This document shows, in pieces, positions 1 to 8,691 of a DNA stretch of 64,000 bases. The position numbers and the translations under genes were made by a program. This DNA comes from a bacterium (lineage in GTDB: Bacteria > JACRDZ01 > JAQUKH01). The notes under the pieces were generated by a model that did no database searches, had not been told where the DNA came from, and saw nothing but the letters and a program-made list of their open reading frames with translations. The first letter of the stretch is position 1; the number at the start of each line of letters is the position of its first letter. The stretch is taken from the NCBI GenBank assembly GCA_028719205.1, contig JAQUKH010000007.1:25009-89008 (forward strand). The letters are read 5' to 3'.

Positions 1-25
1 TAGAATATTTATTAATATCACTCAT
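1..25 (-). CDS. Start of a GldG-like ABC exporter subunit (truncated by window edge)
   Basis: Only the first eight codons are present, reading MSDINKYS on the minus strand. The start is supported by a strong GGAGG ribosome site 10 nt upstream (positions 36-40) and by its place 20 nt after the permease gene. In Gld-type ABC exporter operons the order ATPase, permease, GldG-like auxiliary protein is common, so a GldG-like product is inferred from position only. Confidence 0.5.
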
Positions 26-44
26 TAGAAATATACCTCCCTAT

Positions 45-758
45 TTATTTCCATCTTTTTGCCTCTGTTACCTGATTTGCTAAAAATACAAATACAAAGC
101 TGAAACTTAAATAATAAAAAATATCACCGAGATCAATTATACCTTTTTCAAAAGAGTTAAGATGCTCAGTTAAGGATAATGATGTTAAAATATTTTTCGC
201 CCATTCAACCGGAACAAAGGTTGTTGCCCAGCTGATCAGCCAAAGTATTAAAAGCAATCCAAAACTGATAATCGCGGCAACGATCTGATTTTCTGTCAAG
301 GAAGAGGCAAATAACCCCACTGCTATGAACGAGGAACCAAAAAGAAAAAAACCAAGATAGCTTGAATAAATCGGGCCCATATCCGGTTTACTGTACATTT
401 TTAATATAATCGGGAATTCAATTGTTAAAATAAGCATTATCAGATAAAGCGTTATCGTAGCAAAATATTTGCCGAGAATAATATCGTAATTTGTCAATGG
501 TGAGGTAAACAGGAGCTCATCTGTGCCTAATTTTTTTTCTTCCGATAACAGGCGCATAGTTAAAATGGGAGCTACTATAAGCAGTATAAATTTTAAATTT
601 TCAAATAATCCCCGCAGATTCGCTTCCTTGGTATAAAAAAGTACTACAGAAAAAAAATATCCGGCTGTGATCAGAAAAATACAGCCTACAATATACGCGA
701 CAGGCGACACAAAAAAAGCTTTCATTTCTTTTTGATATATCGGATATATCTTCCTCAT
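45..758 (-). CDS. ABC-2 type transporter permease, GldF-like
   Basis: This 237-residue protein is almost entirely hydrophobic with about six membrane segments and matches the ABC-2/GldF permease type. A soluble stretch around residues 65-90 carries the pattern APILTMRLLSEEKKLGTDEL, which is characteristic of gliding-type permease subunits. It lies 2 nt downstream of the ATPase gene, so the two would form one exporter in the inner membrane. The substrate is unknown. GldF in flavobacteria takes part in gliding, but homologues are widespread in non-gliding bacteria, so no motility role should be assumed. Confidence 0.85.
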   Translation of the reverse strand: MRKIYPIYQKEMKAFFVSPVAYIVGCIFLITAGYFFSVVLFYTKEANLRGLFENLKFILLIVAPILTMRLLSEEKKLGTDELLFTSPLTNYDIILGKYFATITLYLIMLILTIEFPIILKMYSKPDMGPIYSSYLGFFLFGSSFIAVGLFASSLTENQIVAAIISFGLLLILWLISWATTFVPVEWAKNILTSLSLTEHLNSFEKGIIDLGDIFYYLSFSFVFVFLANQVTEAKRWK

Positions 759-760
759 TT

Positions 761-1708
761 TTATATTCTCCTATCTGCTGTTTCAGTTAACTGCAGAAAA
801 ACTTCCTCTAATGAAACTTTAACCGGTTTTAATTCCAAAATAACCATATTATTTTCTACCACTAATCTGAAGATCGGCTCGCGAAGATCAACAGCCATTT
901 CACTTTCGATCATAAGATCAATCAGGCCATTTTCCTCTTTTATTATATCCATTTTTTTAAGCCCCGATAATTTCTCATTAAATACTCTTACTAATATATC
1001 TTTACTGCCTTTGACCTGAATAAATAATTTTTCCCTGACCTGCACCCGTTTTATCAGGTCCTCCTGGGTATCGATAGCAATTATCTTACCCTTGTTAATT
1101 ATTAATACTCTCCCGCAGATCTGGCTCACTTCAGTAAGAATATGAGAACTTAAAAGAACAGTATGTTTTTCACCCAATTGTTTTATAAGCTCCCTTATTT
1201 CAAGTATCTGCTTCGGATCCAGACCGACAGTCGGCTCATCAAGTATTAAAACCTCAGGATCATTAAGCAAACTCTGGGCTAACGCGACTCTCTGCCGGTA
1301 ACCTTTTGATAAATGGCCGATAATTCTTTTGGAGACATCTTTTATTTTTACCGTTTCCATTACTTCTTCAATTTTCTTATTGATTTTTTTCGGTTCTATT
1401 TCTTTAATTCTGGCTACAAAATCAAGGTAGGATAAAACCGACATATCCTCATAAATAGGCGGAGTTTCAGGTAAGTACCCGATCCTGCTTTTAACTTTCA
1501 TCGGATCTTCAAAAACATCAAAACCGGCTATGCGCGCCGAACCTGAAGTAGCCGGCATATAGCATGTTAAAATCCGCATTGTTGTGGTTTTACCCGCGCC
1601 ATTAGGGCCTAATAGCCCAAAGACTTCTCCCTTCTCCACGCTAAAACTAATATTATCCAACGCCTTAGTCGGCCCGTAATATTTTGTTAAGTTATTAACT
1701 TCTATCAT
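761..1708 (-). CDS. ABC transporter ATP-binding protein, GldA/CcmA-like
   Basis: The 315-residue ATPase has Walker A GPNGAGKTT near residues 34-42, the signature LSKGYRQR near 133-140 and Walker B LILDEP near 154-159. A C-terminal extension of about 100 residues is typical of ATPases paired with ABC-2 permeases. I chose the ATG at 1708 because AGGAGGT sits 4 nt before it; an in-frame upstream start at 1732 would run into the promoter. It heads an operon with the permease and a GldG-like gene. Confidence 0.9.
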   Translation of the reverse strand: MIEVNNLTKYYGPTKALDNISFSVEKGEVFGLLGPNGAGKTTTMRILTCYMPATSGSARIAGFDVFEDPMKVKSRIGYLPETPPIYEDMSVLSYLDFVARIKEIEPKKINKKIEEVMETVKIKDVSKRIIGHLSKGYRQRVALAQSLLNDPEVLILDEPTVGLDPKQILEIRELIKQLGEKHTVLLSSHILTEVSQICGRVLIINKGKIIAIDTQEDLIKRVQVREKLFIQVKGSKDILVRVFNEKLSGLKKMDIIKEENGLIDLMIESEMAVDLREPIFRLVVENNMVILELKPVKVSLEEVFLQLTETADRRI

Positions 1709-1732
1709 GATACCTCCTGTATAAAAAAGCAA

Positions 1733-1761
1733 AGTGTAACATACTTTATACTTTAAATCAA
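1733..1761 (-). promoter_or_regulatory. Sigma70-like promoter of the ABC exporter operon
   Basis: Read on the minus strand, a TTGATT -35 box (1756-1761) and a TACACT -10 box (1733-1738) are 17 nt apart, 25 nt upstream of the ATPase start. Confidence 0.55.
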
Positions 1762-1923
1762 GCTAAAGGGGGTTCCACCCCACACGCGGGCCATGTCCGA
1801 TGAAATCACCTGAAAACACGCCGACATATGGGATGGAGGGGGACAATTATTAACTATAATTGCGCTCATTATAAAATAATGTTTATTAAAGATGTCTTAA
1901 AATAAGATTAAAATTTTTTAATT

Positions 1924-3075
1924 TTACACGGACGGAGGCAATGGAAGAGAAATTATGAAGGTAGTTCCTTTATTAAGCGTACTTTTTACATCAATTTTGC
2001 CTTTATGCGCTTCAATGACAGATTTAGCTATGCTTAATCCCAAACCAAAACCCGGCTGTTGATTAAATTTTTTTAAGCGGTAAAACCTGTCAAAAATGTG
2101 AACTATTTCATTCTCGGGGATACCTATGCCGGTATCGCTGATCGCTATATTCGCGTAATTATCCGCCCGGCTTATTTCAACTGAGATATTCCCGTTATGC
2201 GGTGTATATTTAATAGCGTTATCTAAAATATTTATAAAAAGCCGTTTAAGCTGATTTTCATCTCCCCAAATAAATATTGGATCTTTTGCCAGACAATTTA
2301 TGTTTATGTTTTTCTGCAATGCCAATATTTTTATATCTTCAGTAATATCTTGCACCAGGGCGGAAATATTAATTTGCTTAAGTTCCAGCATACTCACATT
2401 GATCTCAAATCTGACAATAGTCAAAAGGTCTTCCACTATTTTGCTGATCCTGTTTACCTCTTCTAAATTGCTATGTATTACAGATTCATATTCTTCCGTT
2501 GAACGGATCTTTTTCAATGTTACTTCAAGCTCCCCCTTTAAAACAGCCAGGGGGGTTTTAAGCTCATGCGCGAAATCTTCAATAAATTGCCGCTGTGTTG
2601 TAAATCCGTATTCAAGCCGCATAAGCATTTGATTGAATGTATCCGCCAGTCTTTTTATTTCATCTTTTGTGTCCGGGATATCTATCCTTAATTTTAAGTT
2701 TTCTGTAGTGATCTGATGGATAGTATGTATCATTTTATCAACCGGATTTAACGCGATCTTCGCGAGAAAACCTCCGACTACACTTGTCAGTAATACGGTG
2801 AAAGGCAGCAGGATCACCATTATTATCCTTAATTTTCTCAAAGTGGAGTCGATCTTTTTCATCTCGGCATTTTCAATTTCCAGTCTCCGGGCTTCCCATG
2901 AAATATTTCCTGAAGTATCAGATCCGTCAAAACTGGAATATAATACCTCATCAATATTTTTATATAATTTCCTGCTGAAATTGTGATAAAGCACAATATT
3001 AAAGGCAAACAAAGTTACCGCCAGTATCAGCATATACCAAAGCATGATTTTAAAACGGACAGATTTTATAAACAT
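1924..3075 (-). CDS. Two-component sensor histidine kinase (HAMP, HisKA, HATPase_c)
   Basis: The 383-residue kinase has two membrane segments (about residues 9-29 and 84-105) flanking a short periplasmic loop of some 55 residues, then a HAMP linker to about 160. The phosphoacceptor is His170 in FAHELKTPL, and the ATPase domain carries the N box NILDNAIKYTP and G boxes DTGIGIP and GFGLGLSIAK. The tiny sensor loop resembles kinases that detect envelope or metal signals (CusS/ArlS type), but the ligand cannot be read from sequence. The gene follows its response regulator with a 7-nt gap. Confidence 0.93.
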   Translation of the reverse strand: MFIKSVRFKIMLWYMLILAVTLFAFNIVLYHNFSRKLYKNIDEVLYSSFDGSDTSGNISWEARRLEIENAEMKKIDSTLRKLRIIMVILLPFTVLLTSVVGGFLAKIALNPVDKMIHTIHQITTENLKLRIDIPDTKDEIKRLADTFNQMLMRLEYGFTTQRQFIEDFAHELKTPLAVLKGELEVTLKKIRSTEEYESVIHSNLEEVNRISKIVEDLLTIVRFEINVSMLELKQINISALVQDITEDIKILALQKNININCLAKDPIFIWGDENQLKRLFINILDNAIKYTPHNGNISVEISRADNYANIAISDTGIGIPENEIVHIFDRFYRLKKFNQQPGFGLGLSIAKSVIEAHKGKIDVKSTLNKGTTFIISLPLPPSV

Positions 3076-3082
3076 TTTTGAT

Positions 3083-3751
3083 CTACTCTTTTAATATATA
3101 TCCCCTGCCTCTTAACGTATGTATCAACTTAACATTAAAACCCTCATCGATCTTATTCCTCAGGTAATTAATATACACATCGATCACATTAGTAAAAGTA
3201 TCAAAATTTATATCCCAGACATGTTCTGAGATCATAGTCCTCGTAACTACCTGCCCGGCGTTTCTCATAAAATATTCCAATAAGGCGTATTCCTTTGAGG
3301 TCAGGTCAATTTCTTTGCCCGCGCGCGTGACTTTATGGGACAAAAGGTCCAGGACGAGATCCGCAACCAGGAGCTTAGTGGTCTGTTCAGAATCGCTCTT
3401 TCTCATTAACGCGCGGACTCTTGCTAAAAATTCCTCAAAGGCAAAAGGCTTGGTCAAATAATCATTCGCGCCCGCGTCCAATCCTGTTACTTTATCCTTA
3501 ACCGTACCTTTCGCGGTAAGCATTAGAATTGGTTTCGTAAATTTTTCGTCTCTCAATTTCCTGCACAAAGTAATGCCATCACCGTCAGGAAGCATCAAAT
3601 CCAGGATTATCAGATCATATTCCTGCGTTGTTGCCGAAAAATGTCCCTTTTCGGCATTATTGGCAATATCAACTGTATATCCCTCTTCTTTCAATCCGCG
3701 TTTTATAAATTCCGCGATTTTCTTTTCATCTTCTATGATCAGGACCCGCAT
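3083..3751 (-). CDS. OmpR/PhoB-family response regulator
   Basis: The 222-residue regulator has an N-terminal receiver domain with acidic pocket residues near position 8, phosphoacceptor Asp51 in LIILDLMLPDGDG and the conserved Lys in TKPF. A C-terminal winged-helix DNA-binding domain ends in GRGYILKE. AAGGAG precedes the ATG. It is the first gene of the two-component operon. No target operator could be identified. Confidence 0.95.
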   Translation of the reverse strand: MRVLIIEDEKKIAEFIKRGLKEEGYTVDIANNAEKGHFSATTQEYDLIILDLMLPDGDGITLCRKLRDEKFTKPILMLTAKGTVKDKVTGLDAGANDYLTKPFAFEEFLARVRALMRKSDSEQTTKLLVADLVLDLLSHKVTRAGKEIDLTSKEYALLEYFMRNAGQVVTRTMISEHVWDINFDTFTNVIDVYINYLRNKIDEGFNVKLIHTLRGRGYILKE

Positions 3752-3774
3752 TTTGTATTCTCCTTAACAAAAAT

Positions 3775-3780
3775 ATTATA
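3775..3780 (-). promoter_or_regulatory. -10 box upstream of the two-component operon
   Basis: A perfect TATAAT reads on the minus strand 23 nt upstream of the response regulator ATG. No good -35 element is visible, so activator dependence is possible. Confidence 0.4.
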
Positions 3781-3879
3781 ACATATTCTATAAAATAAAA
3801 AAGGAGAGAAACTTTTAGTTCCCCCCCTGTTACAAATTTGAATATTACTTGCGGCTTATTTTTTTGCTATCGCAAAAAA

Positions 3880-3903
3880 TGGTGCCGGAGGTGGGAATTG
3901 AAC
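3880..3903 (-). repeat. 24-nt copy of the 3' end of tRNA-Leu (possible attachment-site scar)
   Basis: This segment repeats the tRNA-Leu 3' end (T-loop through CCA, 4077-4100) with one mismatch (3897 versus 4094). The 5' side of a T-stem and the rest of a tRNA are missing; the adjoining sequence contains short GC-rich inverted repeats such as AGGGGC-TCC-GCCCCT. It is therefore not a functional tRNA. Confidence 0.7.
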
Positions 3904-4076
3904 TCGCTGCGCTCTCCATAGGGGCTCCGCCCCTCTGGCGCTACGACTTCGTCTTCGCTGTCACCCCTTGAAAAAAACTCCCGTTTTTCTCAAACTCTTT
4001 TCCCGTTCAAATCCCTTTTACAACTTCCAGTTTTTTACACTCTATGCACTTTGCTCTATGCGCCATGCTTTTTTTG
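3904..4076. other. Non-coding stretch between tRNA-Leu and its 3'-end copy
   Basis: No credible gene is seen. The stretch contains GC-rich short palindromes and, at 4056-4068, a 13-nt sequence CTATGCGCCATGC. Its reverse complement recurs at 59346-59358. Confidence 0.6.
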
Positions 4077-4161
4077 TGGTGCCGGAGGTGGGATTTGAAC
4101 CCACACAGGTCTCCCTATGCGCCCCTCAAACGCACGTGTCTACCAACTCCACCACTCCGGC
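4077..4161 (-). tRNA. tRNA-Leu (anticodon GAG)
   Basis: On the minus strand an 85-nt tRNA folds with acceptor stem GCCGGAG/CTCCGGC and an encoded CCA end. The D-arm includes GGTAGACAC. The anticodon stem TGCGT/GCGCA encloses loop TTGAGGG, giving anticodon GAG. A long variable arm is present, as expected for class II leucine tRNAs, and the T-arm is GTGGG-TTCAAAT-CCCAC. Confidence 0.93.
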
Positions 4162-4245
4162 AATATATTTTAAATTACAGATTATAACTTTATAATATAT
4201 TTCCGTCAATAAATTTATTCTGGAAACATTTATTAGTGAATGTGT

Positions 4246-4251
4246 TATAAT
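4246..4251 (+). promoter_or_regulatory. -10 box of the peptidoglycan operon
   Basis: TATAAT lies only 11 nt before the ATG at 4263, and no Shine-Dalgarno sequence is present. The start of transcription would fall about 5 nt before the ATG, so the message looks nearly leaderless. Confidence 0.45.
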
Positions 4252-4262
4252 TTCAAAATATT

Positions 4263-5330
4263 ATGGAAATTGTAGAAATAGATAATTCTAAAAAAGATAT
4301 ATTTAATGATTTTATCTCTGAAAATAACGGATGTTTTTTACAATCCTTCGAGTGGGGAGAATTTAAAAGATCTTTTGATTATTGGGATGTGAAAAGGTTT
4401 ATTTTAAAGGATAATGATGAAATAAAAGCCGGTTTTTCCGTATTTATAAGAAAAATCCCATACATTAATAAAACTTTCTTTTATATCCCCCGGGGGCCCG
4501 TAATAAAAGAACAAAATAAGGAATTAAATCACAATATCTTTGAAACGATAAAAAAACAGGCTAAAACATCAAGGTCGATTTTTTTAAAGATAGAACCTGA
4601 GATCGAAAATATACCGGAGGGATGGCCGGATCTTGTTGAAAATAAAAAACATATCCAGCCGAGATGCACTTCAATTCTTGACCTGACAAAAAACGAGGAT
4701 TCCATACTTTCCGGATTTGAAAGTAAAACCAGATATAATATCAGGCTCGGGCAAAAAAAAGGCGTTGAAATTATAAAAACTGAAGAAAAAACTGATATTA
4801 AAAAATTCTTCAGCATACTCGAGGAAACAAGCAAAAGGCAAAAATTCCTTATACATCAGAATAATTATTATGAAGCCTTATGGGATATTTTCAAACCTCA
4901 AAAAATGATCCACCTGTTCATGGCCTGTTATAAGGGTGAACCCGTTTCCGGGCTTTTCCTGATAACTTTTGGAAATAAATGCTGGTATCTCTACGGGGCT
5001 TCAGGAAGTATTCATCGCGAGACAATGCCGAATTACGCCCTGCATTGGGAAGTTATCAAATGGGCAAAAAATAAAGGCCTGAAAGAATATGACCTTTGGG
5101 GTATCCCCTATGTCAAAGATGATGATTCAACGCCTCCTGGAAATCACCCGCTTTTTGGCGTATGGAGGTTTAAAAAAGGCTTCGGAGGTAAGGTTGTGAG
5201 GTATCCCGGAACATTTGACATCCCCTATTCTCAAATGTATTATAAACTTTTCGAAAAAGGAATTAAAACTTATTTTAAATTAAGGAACATATCTATAAGA
5301 GGAGAAACAAAAGATGCGTTACAGGACTGA
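4263..5330 (+). CDS. FemAB/FemX-family peptidoglycan bridge-forming aminoacyltransferase
   Basis: The 355-residue protein has the two-GNAT-domain layout of FemAB/FemX enzymes. Recognisable parts are the N-terminal FLQSFEWGEFK motif, the LDLTKNEDSILSGFESKTRYNIRLGQKKGV segment typical of the family (positions about 138-167) and the C-terminal YDLWGIPY plus RFKKGFGGKVVRYPG. Such enzymes use aminoacyl-tRNA to add residues to the side chain of the third stem-peptide amino acid on lipid II. The gene overlaps the next one by 17 nt and sits in an operon with an L,D-transpeptidase and MurE. The amino acid transferred cannot be predicted. Confidence 0.88.
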   Translation: MEIVEIDNSKKDIFNDFISENNGCFLQSFEWGEFKRSFDYWDVKRFILKDNDEIKAGFSVFIRKIPYINKTFFYIPRGPVIKEQNKELNHNIFETIKKQAKTSRSIFLKIEPEIENIPEGWPDLVENKKHIQPRCTSILDLTKNEDSILSGFESKTRYNIRLGQKKGVEIIKTEEKTDIKKFFSILEETSKRQKFLIHQNNYYEALWDIFKPQKMIHLFMACYKGEPVSGLFLITFGNKCWYLYGASGSIHRETMPNYALHWEVIKWAKNKGLKEYDLWGIPYVKDDDSTPPGNHPLFGVWRFKKGFGGKVVRYPGTFDIPYSQMYYKLFEKGIKTYFKLRNISIRGETKDALQD

Positions 5331-6315
5331 TTTTTTCAAAGTATTTATTTTAATTTTATTATGTTCAAGCGGATGCGGAAAAGCCGACGAAAGGCTTCAG
5401 AAAAAATTTGTGCCTTACTGGGACAAATACCAGAAAGGCGCTTATGAGGAAGCGATATCCGGATTTTCAAAATTGGAAAAAAGTTATCCGAAAACACCGT
5501 TTATAGCAAAAGTCAAGGTTACAAAAGCAAACGCTTATAAAAAATTGAACAATCCCCAGGAGGCGGAAAAAGTATATCTTGAGGTCGCGAAAAATTTCCC
5601 GGATAACAAATATATCGACGAGGCCTGGCTCGGTTTAGGCGAAATTTATAAGGAACAAAAAAAATGGGATGATGCCGCGAATTATTTTAACAGGGTCATT
5701 AACACCTTCCCTGATAAAAACTCCGCGAAAAACGCGGAGAAATCCCTTGATGAAATTAACTTTTATTTATTTTTACATCCCGATTCAAGCAAAGGAATTA
5801 AATATACGATCCGCAGGGGTGATAATCTTCAGAACATCGCCAAAAAATACAATATGCCTCCCGGGTTGATCGCGAAAGTAAACGGCGTTCAGGATGTCAG
5901 GAATCTGTCCGTGGACCAGGATATAATTATTCCAAAAGTAAAATTGAAAATTAAAGTTGACTTAAGCGACCGGGCATTAATATTATTTAATAACGATAAA
6001 AGAGTGAAAAAATATCTTATAGCTATAGGCGCGGATAATTCAAGGACTCCGACCGGAAAATTTGTCATCACCGAGAAAATGGTCAATCCGAGATGGGATT
6101 TTGGAGGCAAGGTTTATCAGCCTCTTGCTCCTGATAACCGGCTTGGAACACGATGGATGGCCATATCCGCGAGAGGTTATGGAATACACGGAACAAATGA
6201 CCCGGCTGTAATCGGCCAGAATATAACTAACGGATGTGTCAGATTATATAATCAAGACGTGGAAGAATTATTTGATATAGTACCTGAAGGAACAGAAGTA
6301 GAGATCGCGGAATAA
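5314..6315 (+). CDS. Lipoprotein-like L,D-transpeptidase with TPR and LysM domains
   Basis: This 333-residue envelope enzyme starts with a signal peptide that could be a lipoprotein signal (Cys21 in CSSGCGK, imperfect lipobox). TPR-like helices follow (about 35-145), then a LysM peptidoglycan-binding domain (about 163-208) and a YkuD catalytic domain (about 213-332). His292 and Cys308 in HGTN...TNGCVR match the YkuD active-site pattern. Enzymes of this type form 3-3 crosslinks or attach proteins to peptidoglycan. Overlap with the upstream FemAB-like gene and the 4-nt gap to murE point to co-translation. Confidence 0.93.
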   Translation: MRYRTDFFKVFILILLCSSGCGKADERLQKKFVPYWDKYQKGAYEEAISGFSKLEKSYPKTPFIAKVKVTKANAYKKLNNPQEAEKVYLEVAKNFPDNKYIDEAWLGLGEIYKEQKKWDDAANYFNRVINTFPDKNSAKNAEKSLDEINFYLFLHPDSSKGIKYTIRRGDNLQNIAKKYNMPPGLIAKVNGVQDVRNLSVDQDIIIPKVKLKIKVDLSDRALILFNNDKRVKKYLIAIGADNSRTPTGKFVITEKMVNPRWDFGGKVYQPLAPDNRLGTRWMAISARGYGIHGTNDPAVIGQNITNGCVRLYNQDVEELFDIVPEGTEVEIAE

Positions 6316-6319
6316 AATT

Positions 6320-7792
6320 ATGCCTGATATTAAACTGGAAATCCTATTAAACGCCCTGCCTGAAAAGAAAATTACGGGCAATGCAGGCATAGTGATCAAA
6401 AATATATCATCCCATTCCAAACAAATAATCCCGGGAACATTATTTGTCGCGATCCCGGGCTTTGTAGTCGACGGTTTGGAATTTATCCCTGAGGCAATTA
6501 AAAACGGCGCGACAGCGGTTGTTGCCGAGAAAGATTTCATCTGCCCGGATAACGTCACTAAAATAATTATTCCGTCCGCAAGAAAGGCAATAGCCTGGTT
6601 AGCCGCCTGTTTTTATGATCATCCCTCCGAGAAACTTAAACTTATAGGAATTACCGGGACAAAAGGAAAATCTACAACTTCCCACCTGATCTACTCCATA
6701 TTGAATGAAAGTAAATTTAAAACCGGTTTATCCACCACCATTGAAGTAAGAACAACAAAAAGTAAAATAGAAACAAAAAGAACCACTAATGAGGCATTGG
6801 ATATTCAAAAATTTCTGGATCAGCTGGTCAGGGAAAAAGCCGATTACGCTGTCATGGAAGTTTCTTCGCACGGGCTCGCCCTGGACAGAGTTACAGGCTG
6901 CAGGTTCGATGTGGCCCTTTTTACTAATCTTTCTCACGACCATCTGGATTTCCATCATACCCTTTCAGAATATCTGGCTGCTAAACTCATGCTTTTTAAG
7001 ATGCTTAAAGACTCAGGTACCGGCATAGTAAATATTGATGATCCTAACAGCCGGATCTTTATGGATATCCGCGAACAAAATGTATTAACATACAGCCTGA
7101 ATCAAAAAGCTGATATTACCGCGGACAAAATTATTTATAGCGAAAAAGGCATATCCTGCCTGATACATACACCCCGCGGGGATTTCAGCCTTCAGTCTTC
7201 CCTTCATGGCGCGTTTAATATTTACAATATTCTGGCGGCAACCGCCATCGGAATTTCCCTGGAAATAAGCCTGATAAACATAAAAATCGGGTTAGAAAAA
7301 GTAACTTACCTTCAGGGAAGATTTGAATACATTGAATGCGGACAGCCTTTTAAAATAATAATAGATTACGCGCATTCACCTGATAGTTTAGAACAGGTTT
7401 TAAAAACCGCGAGAAGTTTAACTAAAGGCAGGGTCTTACTTGTATTTGGCGCGACGGGAAACCGCGATAAAACCAAAAGGCCGGTAATGGGAAAAATCGC
7501 CGCGGAATTATCCGATTTTTTTATTATCACAAATGATGATACTTATAATGAAGACCCTATGGAGATCATTGAACAGATAAAAAGCGGCCTGAAAACAATT
7601 AAAGATATCCAATACAAAGTAATTCCTGACCGTAGAAACGCTATCTCCTCGTTAATAAAAGAAGCTAAACCGAATGATTTTCTTATTATCGCGGGCAAAG
7701 GACATGAAACAAAACAGATATTGAAAGATAAAACTATCGACTTTAGTGACCGTAAAATAGCGGAAGAAATATTACGGGAAAAACAATGCTGA
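6320..7792 (+). CDS. murE: UDP-MurNAc-tripeptide synthetase, MurE family
   Basis: The 490-residue Mur ligase has the expected three domains, the ATP-binding loop GITGTKGKST (110-119), the likely carbamoylated Lys222 and VFGATGNRDKTKRP (375-388). It would add the third residue, usually a diamino acid, to UDP-MurNAc-L-Ala-D-Glu. At the position where meso-diaminopimelate enzymes carry DNPR, this protein has D406-D407-T408-Y409, followed by the conserved EDP. The specificity arginine is therefore absent. Similar DDPY/EDPY variants are, from memory, common in Patescibacteria. The substrate should be left open. Confidence 0.93.
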   Translation: MPDIKLEILLNALPEKKITGNAGIVIKNISSHSKQIIPGTLFVAIPGFVVDGLEFIPEAIKNGATAVVAEKDFICPDNVTKIIIPSARKAIAWLAACFYDHPSEKLKLIGITGTKGKSTTSHLIYSILNESKFKTGLSTTIEVRTTKSKIETKRTTNEALDIQKFLDQLVREKADYAVMEVSSHGLALDRVTGCRFDVALFTNLSHDHLDFHHTLSEYLAAKLMLFKMLKDSGTGIVNIDDPNSRIFMDIREQNVLTYSLNQKADITADKIIYSEKGISCLIHTPRGDFSLQSSLHGAFNIYNILAATAIGISLEISLINIKIGLEKVTYLQGRFEYIECGQPFKIIIDYAHSPDSLEQVLKTARSLTKGRVLLVFGATGNRDKTKRPVMGKIAAELSDFFIITNDDTYNEDPMEIIEQIKSGLKTIKDIQYKVIPDRRNAISSLIKEAKPNDFLIIAGKGHETKQILKDKTIDFSDRKIAEEILREKQC

Positions 7793-8616
7793 CAATTTTT
7801 ACAGTCCCCAAACCATTTATAGGGAAATTTAACGCTATACAGCGAAACGCCCTCCAGAGCTGGGCTCTTCTCAATCCCAAACCTGAAATTATTTTATTTG
7901 ATAAAGTTGAGGGAACAGAAACCGTTGTAAAAGATCTTGGCATACAAAATATCCCCGATATTTCATATAATGAGTTTGGAACTCCGCTTGTAAATTCAAT
8001 ATTTAAAAAAGCCCGATCCATCGTGAAAAACGACTTGCTCGCTTATGTGAATACCGATACTATTCTTACAGACAGCATTTTTTCAGCCGTTGAAACAGCC
8101 GGGAAATATATTCTTGGCAATGAGTTTTTGATCATAGGCAAACGCTGGAGTATTTATCTGGACAGGCCGTTTAATTTTAAAAAAGGAGATTGGCAGGACG
8201 GCCTTAAAAATTTCAGGGAATATAACGGTAACGGATTTATGGGGCATGCCGGCCAGATCGACTATCTTATTTTCCCGAGAGAAATTGAATGGAATATCCC
8301 ACCTTTCGCGACCGAAAGCGGCGTTTGGGACGGATGGTTCATCTATAACGCCCTAAATTTGGGAATCCCCGTAATAGACGCAAGCAATTTCATAACCGCC
8401 TACCATCAGGAGCATTTCAATTTTGATCTTGTGCCTGAGAACAAACAGGACGCGAAAACCGAACGCAAAAACAATTTGAAACTGCGCGGCGGCTTTTCCT
8501 GCCAAAACACAATTCTGGATTCCACCCACTTATTAACCTATCAGGGATTAGAAAAAACATCGGCTTTCAGGAAATTCTCGTCAAAGTTTTTAAAAATAAA
8601 AATGTTGTTTGAATAA
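7786..8616 (+). CDS. Glycosyltransferase-like (GT-A fold) protein, function unknown
   Basis: The 276-residue protein has no signal peptide and begins LTIFTVPKPF, followed by a Rossmann-like region. A possible metal-binding DxD-type element is NTDTI near residue 89. Later parts (GHAGQIDYLIFPR, ESGVWDGWF) resemble hypothetical nucleotide-sugar-utilising proteins that read or transfer sugars. It overlaps murE by 7 nt, so it belongs to the cell-wall operon and may act on a wall or surface glycan. I do not recognise a characterised family. Confidence 0.6.
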   Translation: MLTIFTVPKPFIGKFNAIQRNALQSWALLNPKPEIILFDKVEGTETVVKDLGIQNIPDISYNEFGTPLVNSIFKKARSIVKNDLLAYVNTDTILTDSIFSAVETAGKYILGNEFLIIGKRWSIYLDRPFNFKKGDWQDGLKNFREYNGNGFMGHAGQIDYLIFPREIEWNIPPFATESGVWDGWFIYNALNLGIPVIDASNFITAYHQEHFNFDLVPENKQDAKTERKNNLKLRGGFSCQNTILDSTHLLTYQGLEKTSAFRKFSSKFLKIKMLFE

Positions 8617-8691
8617 AGGAAAACCCCCTTTTATTCCCCTTTATCAGGGAGATATTACTGAACTACTCTTATCGTTAATATTTATTCATAG

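Noticed and set aside
3880-3970. A second tRNA or tmRNA 3' end next to tRNA-Leu
   Set aside because: The acceptor 5' strand, D-arm and a paired T-stem are missing; only the 24-nt end matches.
3968-4195. Open frame of 75 codons across the tRNA-Leu region on the plus strand
   Set aside because: It lies antisense over the tRNA gene and intergenic repeats and has no ribosome site.
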